A stretch of DNA of 64,000 nt, taken from assembly GCA_023935145.1 (NCBI GenBank), contig CM043698.1, positions 16,557,001 through 16,621,000 on the forward strand. Direction: 5' to 3'. Shown here piece after piece: positions 1 to 10,742 of the stretch. Made by a program: the position numbers and the translations under genes. This DNA is from Bretschneidera sinensis. Taxonomy: Eukaryota; Streptophyta; Magnoliopsida; Brassicales; Akaniaceae. Position 1 is the first letter of the stretch. Every line of letters begins with the position of its first letter. The notes beneath the pieces are model-generated. The model was not told the origin of the DNA. It was given only the letters and a program-made list of their open reading frames with translations, and ran no database searches.

Positions 1-697
1 AGTATCCCCTTCCTCTCGGAAGTAATCCCTTTACAATAAAAGCTGTAAAGTAAATGGTAGAGAGACAACAAATGAAAGCTTATACAACTGAATAATGTCT
101 CTCTTTCAAAGAAAATCTTGAAGAATAGCTCAACATGAGTATTTCAAAGCTTTTTTGAGTTTCAAAGAATGAATGACTTGATTGTGTGTGTTCTTCTCTT
201 TTTGAATGTCTTCTCCTCCTTGTTGAATGCTGAATTGAGTGGGTTTATATAGCAATCAATTAATATGGCCGTTTAGGACTTTAATTTGAAAAAGATTTAC
301 TTTAAAACGTTCAGATTTAGAGTCCAACGGTCATATTTTTGAACTACCAGTCGACTGGGTCGTGATACCAGTCGACTGGGTCCTCTTAAAAATTCACATT
401 TTTGCTGCTATAGTGTTACCAGTCGACTGGTAAGTCATACCAGTCGACTGGGAACCTTCTGCCACTTTTACCAGTCGACTGCACTATTCACCCAGTCGAC
501 TGGGTCACTGTTGGAGCGCTGCTACAGTGATTTCTGGATGAACAGTGTTTTCAGCATAATTTTCTTCATATCTCTTTATTCTTTTTGGATTTTTGAGTTC
601 CAAAAAATCTCCTAATTCAATCAAACTTTCTTGCACATTAAACACACAAGTTAAACACTTCAAAAGTGTTTTGTTATCATCAAAATTAATCTAATCA
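1..697 (-). mobile_element. LTR of a copia-type (SIRE-like) element, partial
   Basis: Read on the minus strand, an LTR-like sequence starts near 697 with TGATTAG. The motif TTTTGATGATAACAAAAC follows within 30 bp and is typical of the 5' end of SIRE-type copia LTRs (family knowledge). A TATA box (TATATAAAC, minus) lies at 253-245, and an array of the 12-bp palindrome CCAGTCGACTGG lies upstream of it at 347-503. The sequence runs off the left edge of the window, so its far end is unknown. No coding sequence is present. The copia lineage is inferred from the terminal motif only. Confidence 0.55.
347..503. repeat. Array of palindrome CCAGTCGACTGG in LTR U3
   Basis: Five perfect copies of the palindrome CCAGTCGACTGG (347-358, 368-379, 419-430, 440-451, 492-503) and one imperfect copy (471-482) lie within 157 bp. 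They sit 94-250 bp upstream of the minus-strand TATA box of this LTR, which is U3 territory. Spacing is irregular, so this is a motif cluster and not a simple tandem repeat. Confidence 0.85.
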
Positions 698-702
698 ATT
701 TC

Positions 703-1231
703 TTGATTGAGGCATTTTTGATGATGACAAAACATATTACAAATTCAAGCATAATGTGTGTGCTAGATATATGAAGAATGATATATTACAAATGCTCAAG
801 TAATTTTCTATGCCAACATAAATTCTTCTTAAATTCAATTAGAGAATGTTAAGTATTGAGCCCAAAGAATTTATTTGCATTTAATAAAATCACTTGGAGA
901 TTTTATATCTTCAATTAATTAAGACTATATAATAAAATGCAATGCAAATATAATTAGCTCATAACAATTGAAATGCTTACAAAGTGTATCTTAGGATTCA
1001 AATCTATAATTTATCCCTATTGACTTTGAAGATGGATTTAAATTATTCTCCTTGAATTTGATTTTTCGGAGAACTTATTGATTTTTGAGATCATCAACAT
1101 TGATTCACCAATTTCTACAATCTTGATCTCTTTTTATGTATAAGCACTATTAACAATCTATATTACTTAAGTAATACTCATTAGTGCTTAATTAAGATTT
1201 TTGTTACTATCAAAATCATTCAGGGTCAACA
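703..1231 (-). mobile_element. Probable solo LTR, copia SIRE-like
   Basis: On the minus strand the segment opens with TGTTGACCC at 1231, followed by a TTTTGATAGTAACAAAA motif typical of SIRE-type LTR starts. It ends in TCAATCA(A) near 703. The 5-bp string ATTTC is present on both sides (698-702 and 1232-1236) and could be a target duplication. No reading frame of note is present. It abuts the neighbouring LTR fragment head to head, so the boundaries are tentative. Confidence 0.4.
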
Positions 1232-1684
1232 ATTTCATATTTATCTTTATATATTTCATATTTATCTTAATTACTTAAAGTAAATCTAACTCACCGCGTA
1301 GCACTCAGAGCTACCTGCAGATCACCTCCATGCCTTGTCTGCTCTTTTCAGCAATTTTCCTCGATTGTTGATCGTAAACACCTAACAAAATATTTATATT
1401 AAAATTTCTAACTTATTCTTCAATTCTTCCACAATTCACACCCTTTGAAAATTCCCACATTGAATTCCGAAAAATTTCATGTATGCTAAATTTCAAAAAT
1501 AAAATTCACATTATTGCCTTTTGTTTTTCTTAGAGCTTTTCATAACTCTCTTTAAAATTCTCCCGTAAACTCTTTCAAAATTTTACTCTTTCAGTCTCCA
1601 AGTGTTTAAAGAAAGAAAGTAGTTTGAATTGAAGTTGAAGAAAACAAAAAAAGATTTGGTAAGTATAATTAAAATAAAGTAAAA

Positions 1685-1719
<35 letters not shown>

Positions 1720-1874
1720 TGCCGTCCACCGTTTGTTAAAGGTTGTGCTGCTAAACATGCAAAATTTGCCTCTCCTTTTGGCAGCACCTGGATTCCAGGT
1801 GTTGCCAAGTTTTTTTTTTTTTTTACAAAACTTATTTTTTAAAAGAATTGTTTTACAAAAATTAAATCTTTTGA

Positions 1875-1910
<36 letters not shown>

Positions 1911-1971
1911 AACTCCATGTCATATTATTAAATTACTTCTTTATCCTTTCTTTATGACTACTGGTATTACA
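1232..1971 (-). mobile_element. Gypsy element G1, 3' LTR (truncated)
   Basis: This matches the right part of the LTRs at 3728-5101, 44458-46367 and 56757-58777. Shared landmarks are a block near 1290-1350, a (TA)n run and the terminal string GGTATTACA at 1971. In the minus orientation of the element, TGTAATACC at 1971 is the LTR start. The rest of the LTR was lost where the SIRE-like LTR joins it at 1231/1232. (TA)n microsatellites lie at about 1698-1719 and 1879-1904. Confidence 0.75.
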
Positions 1972-3727
1972 ATTCTACTCACCTCACAAAAATTTCGTCA
2001 GTTGGGGGTATTCTTCCCTCATCCTTGCATCATGCTCCTATGTAATTTCTTCAACATATTTGTTCTGTCATAATACTTAAGCCAATGGAATTACTTCATT
2101 ATACAAGACTTGTTCTTTTCTGTAAAAAATTCTCACTCGTACTTATATAAAAGTCAAATCTTCTTGAATTTCTACTGCTTTGCTCCAAATACTATGTGAT
2201 TCATTATGTAAATGTTTTCTCAAAAGTCAAACATGAAACATATTATGTAATTATTTTAACTCTAGAGGCAATTCCAGGCTATACATGACTAGCCCAACTT
2301 TCTAAACAACCTCATAGGGTCCCACATACATCGGACTCAACTTTACTTTCATTTTAAATCTCAATACACTTTCTCATGGAGATATTTTTAAATACACCCA
2401 ATCATCTACTTGAAACTCAAGATGTCTTCTTCTATTATCATCATAGCTCCTTAGTCTACTCTATGCTGCTTTAAGGTTCTCTCTAACCAGTTTGATCCTC
2501 TTAGTTGTTAACTCAATAATTTATGGAGCAATTATATTTCTCTCTCCCACTTTTTCCCAACATATAGGAGTTCTACACCTCCTACCATACAATGGCTCAA
2601 ACGGTGTCATTCCAATACTAGATTGATGTTGGTTTTTATAAGCAAATTTAATTAATGGAAAGTAAGCATCCCAACTTACTGAGAACTCATCACATTTGCC
2701 CTTAACATATCTTCTAGTACTCTAATAATCCTTTCTTTCTGTTCATCTGTTTGAAGGTGAAAAGTTGTACTAAATTGTAACTGCGTACCTGTGGCTTTTT
2801 TAAAGCCTTTCCAAAAACCAAGCAGTAAATCTAGCATCTCTATCTGATACAATGCTCAAAGGCACTCTATGCAATCTCACCATCTCAACTACATATAGTT
2901 CAACCAACTTTCCAGAACTCCAAGTAGTTTAATAAGACAAAAATGAGATGGTTTAGAAAATCTATCTACAATCACCCACACAACATCAAAACCTCTCTGG
3001 GTAAAGGGAAATCTATAAACAAAATCCATACTCACATTCTCCCAAAGCCATTTATCCACTGGAAGATGCTGTAGTAAGCCTGCTGAATATCTTTTCTTAT
3101 ACTTCACTTACAGACAAACCAAACATCTAAAAATGTATTCAGCTACATCCCTCTTCAATTCTGACCACCAGTAATTCTATCTCAATCCTTTGTATATCTT
3201 ATTGTTACTAAGGTGCATCGAATATACATCATCATGTGCCTCTTTCAATATCTCATTTCTCAACTCAGCATCATTGGGAACACATATCCTATGTTCCAAT
3301 ACCAAAATACCCTCATTTCAAATTATGAACTCATATTACTTTCTAGTAAGCACTCAATGCTTAATCTTTTCTATCTCTTCATCTCTACCTTGCACCTCTA
3401 ACAAGCATTTTACTATAGATGACTACACAACCATATTTGTTAACAATGATCCTCCATCACTGATATTCAACTTCATTCTTATCTCTCTTAATCTATCATC
3501 AATTACACATTATGACTTTTAATGGCAGTCTATCTTCTTGTAGATTTTCTACTCAATGCATCAGCTACCATCTTTGCCTTTTCTAGATGATAGTGAATTG
3601 TACAATCATAGTCACTAATCGACTCCATCCACCATTTTTGCTTTAAATTCAACTCTCTTTAGGTATGTAAGTATGTCAAAGTCTTGTGATTAGTAAATAT
3701 CTCACAAGTGGTTCCGTACAGATGATG
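1972..3727 (-). pseudogene. Gypsy G1 pol remnant: RNase H end, integrase, chromodomain
   Basis: This is the minus-strand remnant of a chromovirus-type gypsy pol. Recognisable blocks, in coding order, are the RNase H C-terminus around 3720-3530 (HYHLEKAK, then [12 protein letters not shown]), integrase core sequence at 3107-2889 (SMDFV, FTQRGFDVVWVIVDR) and a degenerate chromodomain-like tail near 2110-2016. The frame ends PQLTKFL with a stop at 1986-1984, about 15 bp before the 3' LTR. Frameshifts and stops are frequent throughout. Reverse transcriptase, protease and gag are absent: at about 3727 the RNase H sequence runs straight into LTR sequence. The other gypsy copy (52379-56756) shows what is missing. 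It cannot encode a functional product. Confidence 0.8.
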
Positions 3728-4801
3728 TCAAGAACAACACTTTAGCGTTTCAATAATAAAAATCAATATTTAAAACAAATACAATGCATGAATTATTAAT
3801 TGGGAACATCTTCCCACATGTCGACATGTTTTTTTATCTTAGACCGACTGCCTTCCTGGTTCTTTTATCACTAGCATATACCGACTGTCACGGTTTTTAT
3901 TTCTCACCAACATATACCAGCTGTCACGGTTTTTTCATTTCTCACCAGTATATATTGGTTGTTACGGTTTTTCATTTATCACTAGCATATACCGGCTGTC
4001 ATGGTTTTTCATTTCATGTATATGCATATGAACAATAATATGAAATATGCATATGCACAATAATATAAAAACACACATGTATTCATATATTCAAATTAGT
4101 TATCATGCTTCTTCTCAAATCATTATTTAATCAATTTCACTAATTTCTTCTCCTCGTTTATCATATCAACTCACCATCCAAAGCTCGTCAAGAATTTCAC
4201 TTATCACCTTTATTACTAAATCGACTCATTATTCCAATAATATTATTTCTCATATAATAATTCCCTACACATCACTTACTCCTATCATACCTATCAATCA
4301 ACTTTCATCTATCACTAAATGATAAGTTAATAATATATTCAACTATTATCATTATATATTTCATATTTATTTTGATTACTTAAAGTAAATCTAACTCACC
4401 ACGTAGCACTCAGAGCTACCCGTGGATCACCTCCTTACATTTTCTGCTCTTTTCAGCAATTTTCCCCGATTGCTGATCGTCAACACTTGGCAAAATATTT
4501 ATATTAAAATTTCTAACTTATTCTTCAATTCTTTCACAATTCACACCCTTTGAAAATTCCTACATTGAATTCTGAGAAATTTCATGTATGCTAAATTTTA
4601 AAAATAAAATTCACATTATTACCTTTTGTTTTTCTTAGAGCTTTTCGAGACTCTATGTAAAATTCTCCTGTAAACTCCTTCAAAATTTTACTCTTTCAAC
4701 CTTTCTTTCTATCCCTAAGTGTTTAAAGAAAGAAAGTAGTTGAATTGAAGTTGAAGAAAACCAAACAGGATATGGTAAGTATAATTAAAATAAAGTAAAA
4801 A

Positions 4802-4855
<54 letters not shown>

Positions 4856-5101
4856 CCATCCACTGTTTATTAAAGGTTGTGCTGCTAAACATGCAGCATT
4901 TGCCTCTCCTTTTGGCAACACTTGGATTCCAGGTGTTGCCAAGTTTTTTTTTTTACAAAACTTCTTTTTTTTTCAAAAGAATTATTTTATAAAAATTAAA
5001 TCTTTTGCATATATATATATATATATATATATATTATTTTAACTCCATGTCATATTATTAAATTACTTATTTACCCTTTCTTTACAACTATGGGTATTAC
5101 A
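3728..5101 (-). mobile_element. Gypsy element G1, 5' LTR (partial)
   Basis: About 1.37 kb of LTR, collinear with 45128-46367 and with 57400-58777. It starts inside the LTR at AACACTTTAGC (about 3733) and ends with GGGTATTACA at 5101. It includes a diverged ~37-bp minisatellite (3842-4030), two (TA)n microsatellites (about 4803-4853 and 5010-5034), and the block near 4390-4470 shared by all four LTR copies. The LTR part nearest the primer-binding site is missing because of the deletion at 3727/3728. Confidence 0.75.
3842..4030. repeat. ~37-bp minisatellite in G1 LTR, five units
   Basis: Units begin at about 3844, 3881, 3918, 3956 and 3993, with a core (T)ACCGACTGTCACGGTTTTT and substitutions between units. 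The same place in the G2 LTRs holds a 36-bp version (45240-45419 and 57509-57652). Open frames predicted across it are artefacts of the repeat. Confidence 0.8.
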
Positions 5102-5215
5102 CAAAATCTCTACTATTAAATAATGAGAATACACAGTATCTTCTCTAGATCAACTGGATGATCAACAAATAATTTATCGTCACCCAAAATGTGGATTTCA
5201 ACAATAATTTACTAG
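5102..5215 (-). mobile_element. Copia C3 copy A, LTR fragment
   Basis: A stretch of about 110 bp matches the interior of the C3 LTR at about 6605-6725 (AAATCTC, TCTTCTCTAGATCAACT and the following block). It lies between the G1 LTR end and the protease region of the same copia element. The join to internal sequence falls in a CTAGAGA string, which suggests a microhomology deletion that removed integrase, RT and RNase H. Confidence 0.65.
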
Positions 5216-6390
5216 AGAGCTTCCACACTCCACCTTTGAATTTATTCTCATAACCCTCATCATCAAGTTGAGTAGTGGAGATTAGATTAAGACGAATATC
5301 ACGAACATGTTTAGCATCTTTCAAGAACAATCTACATCTAGTGTTGCTTTTCAACCAAATATCCCCCACGTTGACAACTTTACACAAAGCACTATTGGTT
5401 GTCTTCACAGAGCCAAAATCACTGGCTACATAGGTTGAAAATAAATCTCTGTAAGTAATAATATGAGATGTAGCACCTGTGTCAGCTACCCAAGTGGGGT
5501 CTTCACATGTGAGATTAACAGAGACATAATCATAGACAATAATAACATCAACATCAGATGCAACTACAGTTGTACCACTGCCATCTTTCTTCCCTTCGTC
5601 TTTTCCCTTATTCTTCTATCTCTTCATTTTCCTACACTTGGGCCTAATATGACGAAGCTTGTTGCAATAATGACATATAACTCATTTTATAGTCTTTGAT
5701 CTCCATCTAGGCTTATCACCTGATTTATCACGATTCTAAGGAGGTTTTCTGCTTTTACTTCTCCCTTTACTCTATGTAACTATTGCCTCAGCCTCAAAAG
5801 AGATTTTTTGCTCATTTCTTCTGGTTTTTTCATTAAACATGTTGTCTTTAATATGTGCCAATGTTAACATTCTATCATCAATAGAATTAATAACTGATAC
5901 AACCAATGTATCCCAACTATTTTGTAATGAACTCAACAATAACAAGGCATGTAACTTATCATCAAACGTAAGCTTCAAGATTTTCAACTGGTTCAATAAA
6001 CTCTGAAATACATTCAACTGCTCTACAACTGAGTGACCCTCCTTTTAGTTTAGATTTACAAGTTTCCTGATGATAAAAGCCTTGTTCTAAGTGGACTTTC
6101 ATTCTTAAATAGATTCCAGCTTCTTTCAGAGTGTAGTTGTATTAGTCTTAGTGGCTACATGGTGAAATACATTTTGATCAAATCCATTGTTGAATCACTT
6201 TGACAATTTTCCTCTCCAAAAGCTTTCAATCTTTGTTAGTTTTGCCTATCGATTTAGTTCCATCACCTTCAATTGGGCCATGCATATCCCTATAGTATTA
6301 CAAATCCAACACCCTAGGCTTCTAAATTGAGTAATTGGTGGCAATAAGTTTAATAATGGAACCTAAACCAAAACTTGAACTTTCCTCCAT
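5216..6390 (-). pseudogene. Copia C3 copy A: gag and protease region
   Basis: A minus-strand copia gag-protease remnant. The gag start is ATG at 6390-6388, about 50 bp after the primer-binding site, and reads MEESSSFGLGS. A gag block at 6017-5772 includes NQLKILKLTF and LLLLSSLQNSWDTLVVS, which fits the copia UBN2-type gag (family knowledge). The protease and pre-integrase region lies at 5500-5216 and includes LFLKDAKHVRDIRLNLISTT. Several stops and frameshifts separate the blocks. Everything from integrase onward is deleted. The second copy (58778-60320 plus 42446-44457) keeps the deleted parts. Not functional. Confidence 0.8.
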
Positions 6391-6429
6391 TTTAATTTAC
6401 ACAAGAATTCACAACCCAATCAACCAAAA

Positions 6430-6441
6430 GCTCTTATACCA
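6430..6441 (-). promoter_or_regulatory. Primer-binding site of copia C3 copy A (mutated)
   Basis: On the minus strand it reads TGGTATAAGAGC, one base off the plant initiator-tRNA-Met complement TGGTATCAGAGC. It lies three bases downstream of the LTR end (CAACA at 6445). The second C3 copy has the perfect site at 60362-60351. Confidence 0.8.
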
Positions 6442-6444
6442 CTT

Positions 6445-7051
6445 TGTTGGGAAACAAAAAACTATTTCCCCTCTTTGTGTGAATAAAATAGGCAAAAATA
6501 ATAATATCAAATAAGCACAGTAGACAAAATAATAATCAAACTATAGAAATCAATACATCAAATTTTTACGTGAAAATCCCAAAAGGGAAAAACCACTGGA
6601 CCTAGTCGAGGCAAAATCTCCACTATAAAATAATGGAAATACAAAGTATCTTCTCTAGATCAACTAGATGATTAACAGATAATTTATCATCATCCAAAAG
6701 GTGGATTTCAACAATAATATACTAGACAAAAATTAAACTGATCTCACCAAAACAAATTGTAACAGAAACAAACTATTAAACGGAATATATCAACTTGAAG
6801 CCTTTACCACGTAAAAACAACACCCAAAATTTGAGTTCAAACTGTGATGAAATCGACCTTCAAATTAGATCAAAACAGTAAGTAAATCTCAAGAAAATAT
6901 TTGCTCCAAAATTGCTTCGGCGGTTGCAAATAGAAGAAAGAAAAGTCGTATCTGTAAATAAGAGAATTTTTGTTGTGGTTATTTGGTATTGTTATTTTTA
7001 CGTATTTTATTCACATAAAGACAAAAAATAGTTTTTTTTTGCTTCCAAACA
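6445..7051 (-). mobile_element. Copia C3 copy A, 5' LTR
   Basis: A 607-bp LTR. On the minus strand it starts TGTTTGGAAGC at 7051 and ends CCCAACA at 6445. About 45 bp at each end form an imperfect inverted repeat (TGTTGGGAAAC... against TGTTTGGAAGC..., both continuing through CTATTT to GTGAATAAAATA), far longer than the usual 2-6 bp LTR termini. It aligns over its whole length with the LTR at 60366-62668 once the 1.7-kb insertion there is removed. Confidence 0.85.
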
Positions 7052-8465
7052 AATTCACCCGCGTAATTGTAAAACAAACATACATACTAAGAACAAAATT
7101 AAAAAATTAAATGCTTAGAAGCAAAATAATACTTATTTTTTTAATATGAAAATAATACTCTTACAAAAGAACAAATCAATGAAGAACCAAATCCAACAAT
7201 GGAGAAAGAAATTATGAAAACAAAAATAAAAAATTAAATGATACTCCGTACACATCATGAGTGAACTCGTCAAAGTCGAGAAATTAGAAATTTGTGATAT
7301 TTGGGACAACTTTCTTAGTAGTTTCCTCCGTAAAAGTACATAAATTTAATTGGTATTAGATAAATCAAACATGTTTATGTTTATTTATTCTTATTATTAA
7401 TAAAGTTAGAATTTTTATTTAATGTTTATCTTTCAAAATATATTATAAATTTTAACTCAAATATATATTAAATATTTAAATAAGATAATTAAAAATAAAA
7501 TTTTACTGTGATTTAAAAAATAATATAAAATTTATTATTCTTTTCAAAACTATACGCTAAAAAAGTCCACCCACAAAAATTAATGTATGTTATTTATTGA
7601 TGAGTGCATTAAACATTTAAACAACATGACAGCCATGTTATTTATTGATTAAAGAAGGGATGGTCACGAATCATTATGGTTTCCAGTTTATTCTTTTTGT
7701 TTTTAAAGAAAAAAATATAACAAAAAATTTATTTTGGAAATAACGGTGAAAGAAAAAGTTGATGTAGAAGAATATGAAAGTATATTTTTTTTCAAAAAAT
7801 GATGTGGGAGAATTAGAGGTGGTAAAATCTGATCCGATCTAAAAATTCAATTTGATCTGGTTTAAATATGTCCCGATTAGAAAATGCATCAAAATAATAT
7901 GACCCAAACTTGACCCGAAATGACTCAGATTCAAATTGATTTAAACCCAACCTGAAATGACCCAGAAACCCGAAAAAACTCGAACCTGAAATGACTTAAA
8001 AGTATGATTTTTTATAAATAAAAAAACAATTTGTTTTCTAAAACAAGGATAATAATTAATTTACTAGTTTTCAAATAAAATAAATTATATCATAATTAAT
8101 TCATTATTGATTTACATGTGGTTGTATGCATGGTTCAACATTCTATTAATATGCGTAATATCATTAATTTCAAATAAAAAAATTTGAGAAGAATAATACA
8201 TTTTGCATTGTTCTTCAAGTCATAATAAAATTTTATTTTTAATTGTCTTGAAAAAATATAATGAAATGATTATATGGAATTTAATCTCCAAAAATTGGTA
8301 TAAGACGTTACTAGTGAGAATAACTTTGTAAACCAATTGTCTGAGATCATTTAAGACTGAATTTTGAGACTAAAAGTCATAACATTGCATATTATGTTGA
8401 AAAATTAAATATTTTAATTTAAAAAACTAAACTTCTTTACAGTTTTAAGCTTTGGATACGAATTG
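7052..8465. other. AT-rich non-coding sequence; repeat flank of copia C3
   Basis: No gene seen. The first ~280 bp (to about 7330) match the right flank of the other C3 copy (62669-62965) and, less fully, copies at about 18350, 36200 and 42170. All contain a GATACTCCGTA string. From about 7800 to 8000 there is a low-complexity run of GACCCGAAATGAC-like words. The remainder is AT-rich with no conserved frame. Confidence 0.6.
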
Positions 8466-9425
8466 ACAACTCTTCTCCACAGTATTTTTTGGGTTTATTC
8501 TTTTCCCTTTGGTTTACATTATGAAGATGTGTAACATCACCACCATGTGTAACTAACTTACTAATAGGGCTCGATTGAAGCCCTAATTATGTTTTTCCAT
8601 ATATGAGTATTGTTGCCTTTGCAATAGCTGTATTATGATGCTTTAATTGATTAATGCCTGTTTTATTGAATTCCCCATATGTGTTTGGCTGATCAACATA
8701 TGCATGTGGTATGGATTAGTTAGTTAGATCAATTTGGACGACCGAGTCCTGGGTCTAAAAATAGTAACAAAAGAAATCCATGTCGGATTCTTAGGTTAAT
8801 CAACATAGGAAACTGGGAGTATATAACATGCCCTAAGTCTTGTGTGTTTGTCGATTTTCACAGAACTTGTGCTCTCTTAAAGAACAACTTAGTATACACC
8901 AGGCTAAATCCTTTAAGAAAGAAAAGAGTTAGAGTATACACCATGCCTAACTCATGGCTTAAGGAAATCAATAGCTTAAGGAGTATACACCATGCTCTTA
9001 GGTTGACAACATTAGGTATTCATAGTATGGTTAGAGCATTGGCACATTACTTATTGGGAAAGTATGATTAGTGGTGGATATCAAAGCCCTATGTTTCTAT
9101 CATTATCAAATTCAAACTCAATATTTATTTCTATCATTTTATATTACGAAACTGATTCTAAAGTGAAATTCACCAACTCCTGTAGAGATGATATCGCATT
9201 TACACACTATGCTACTGTTGACCTTGTACACTTGCAAGTAAAACTGTTCAACTATTTGCTTATTAATTTAGGTAGATTTTTGCACAACAAGTTTCTGGTA
9301 CCGTTGCTGGGGATTGCACTAAATTTCTGTTTAGGATTATTTTTCGTTCATTTTTATTTTTTCTATTCTATTTTATTCTGTTTCATCATAAACCTAATTT
9401 ATTTTTGTTTTCTGTTATGTTTCAC
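8466..9425 (+). mobile_element. Tat/Athila-type gypsy LTR (3' part) and leader
   Basis: The segment 8466-9289 aligns with the right two thirds of the LTR at 51068-52378. Shared landmarks are GGGCTCGATTGAA, GACCGAGTCCTGGGTCT and four spaced copies of an AGTATACACCATGCC-like word. The LTR ends GCACAACA at 9289. It is followed by TACCGTTGCTGGGGATTG at about 9300, the degenerate primer-binding and leader sequence usual for Tat/Athila elements (GGCGCCGTTGCCGGGG-like; family knowledge). The leader then joins copia gag sequence at about 9425. Two open frames of 75 and 139 codons here are not conserved proteins. Confidence 0.7.
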
Positions 9426-10242
9426 GACCACGACCTCTTCCTCTTCCTCAGTAGTTTCCACGACCACGACTTCTTCCTCCTGAGGAATCTCCATGAGTGA
9501 TTTTCAAAGCCTGCTGTTCTTCAACATACAAACTCATGTGTTGTTCATGTACAATCAAACTACTCTGCAACTCATCAATTGTTAAAGTATCGATATCTTT
9601 AGACTCTTCAATAGAACATACAACATAATCAATTTTTACAGTCATGGATCATAAAATCTTTTCAACAACAGCAGTACTTCCCTTATCTTCTCCATTTGCT
9701 TTCATCTTGTTGGCTATGGTAAGAGTGCGAGCAAAATATTCATTCACAGTTTCTCCAATCTTCATTTGAAGAACTTCGAATTCCTTTCTAAGAGCTTGCA
9801 AGTTTCCACGTTTCACTCACGTTGTGCCTTGATATTTCTGCTTCATGGAGTCCCAGATATCCTTTGAAGATTTCTTGTTGAGAATTGTCTCCATAATAGA
9901 ACGATCTAATGCCTGAAATAGATAGTTCTTAGCTTTCAAATCTTTCAACTGTTGATCTTCAACTGAAATAGATTTCTTGTTGAGAATTGTCTCCATAATA
10001 GAACGATCTAATGCCTGAAATAGATAGTTCTTAGCTTTCAAATCTTTCAACTGTTGATCTTCAAAGTGCTTCTTATGTGCATAAGTGAGAACAACACCTT
10101 CTGCTACTACAGGAACGCCATTCTCCACTAGGCCCCAATACTCATTTGATTACAGGAAATTTTCTATGAGCATTTCCCAGTGATCATAGTAGCCGTCAAA
10201 CTTTGGAACTGCTGCTTGTACAAGCGAACCTTTTGTCGTCAT
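9426..10242 (-). pseudogene. Copia C4 gag fragment with internal duplication
   Basis: Minus-strand copia gag. The start ATG is at 10242-10240 (MTTKGSLVQAAVPKFDGYYD). An in-frame TAA follows at about 10157, then the UBN2-type block (LTYAHKKHFEDQQ, NYLFQALDRSIMETILNKK, DIWDSMKQKYQGTT). Downstream come a frameshift and a C-terminal block (YVVCSIEESKDIDTLTIDEL) ending in a basic GGRSRGRG tail at about 9450. A 102-bp in-frame tandem duplication repeats the EDQQ-to-NKKS segment. The fragment is cut at about 9426, so protease, integrase and RT are absent. Not functional. Confidence 0.8.
9869..10072 (-). repeat. 102-bp in-frame tandem duplication in C4 gag
   Basis: Two near-identical units start at 9869 and 9971 (period 102 bp, 34 codons). 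The duplication preserves the reading frame. The region before and after shows no other repeat. Confidence 0.85.
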
Positions 10243-10301
10243 CCTTCAACTAAAACCACTAGTAGAAGACTGTTGCTTCTAAATAATCAGGCCTCTGTGA
10301 T

Positions 10302-10316
10302 GGGGCTCTGATACCA
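10302..10316 (-). promoter_or_regulatory. Primer-binding site of copia C4
   Basis: The minus strand reads TGGTATCAGAGCCCC, the initiator-tRNA-Met complement. It lies two bases after an LTR end (TTACA at 10319) and about 60 bp before the gag ATG. Confidence 0.85.
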
Positions 10317-10318
10317 AT

Positions 10319-10583
10319 TGTAAGGAAATATAGATTGAAGAGGTTGCACAGATAGAATGGAGGAAATCGGCTTAATCATTTCAATAACAAACCTGACTGT
10401 TAAATAGCCTTACAAAGAATTGAAATAAAAAACTGAAAGCAATAACATAGCCCACATTTAATAACTGCTACAAACGCGGTAGGAAGACTAAATCAACAAG
10501 TAACAAACAACCCAACATAAAAGGAAAATACATACGTGGTAATAACTGACCACTTAAACAATACACTAAACATAAATCAACAT
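10319..10583 (-). mobile_element. Copia C4, 5' LTR (3' part only)
   Basis: This is the LTR sequence upstream of the C4 primer-binding site on the minus strand. It is broken at about 10583, where sequence shared with the downstream region of the second HCT-like copy (about 31576) begins. No second LTR was found, so the element is a fragment. Confidence 0.6.
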
Positions 10584-10740
10584 TCACTAACTGATCTGAT
10601 TATAATTGCCTTTAATATCAAGGTCCGTTGCTAATGAATTAAAATTTATACAACAACTCTCGGAAGAGTTGCATGTGATTTGTGTTGAGGCGAATAACTA
10701 ATGACAAGCTTCCATCATTGGTTGGAGTCGTTGGACTTGG

Positions 10741-10742
<2 letters not shown>

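Noticed and set aside
9064..9483. 139-codon open frame
   Set aside because: It crosses from a gypsy LTR end and leader into antisense copia gag, is hydrophobic and low in complexity, and has no counterpart in the homologous LTR at 51068-52378.
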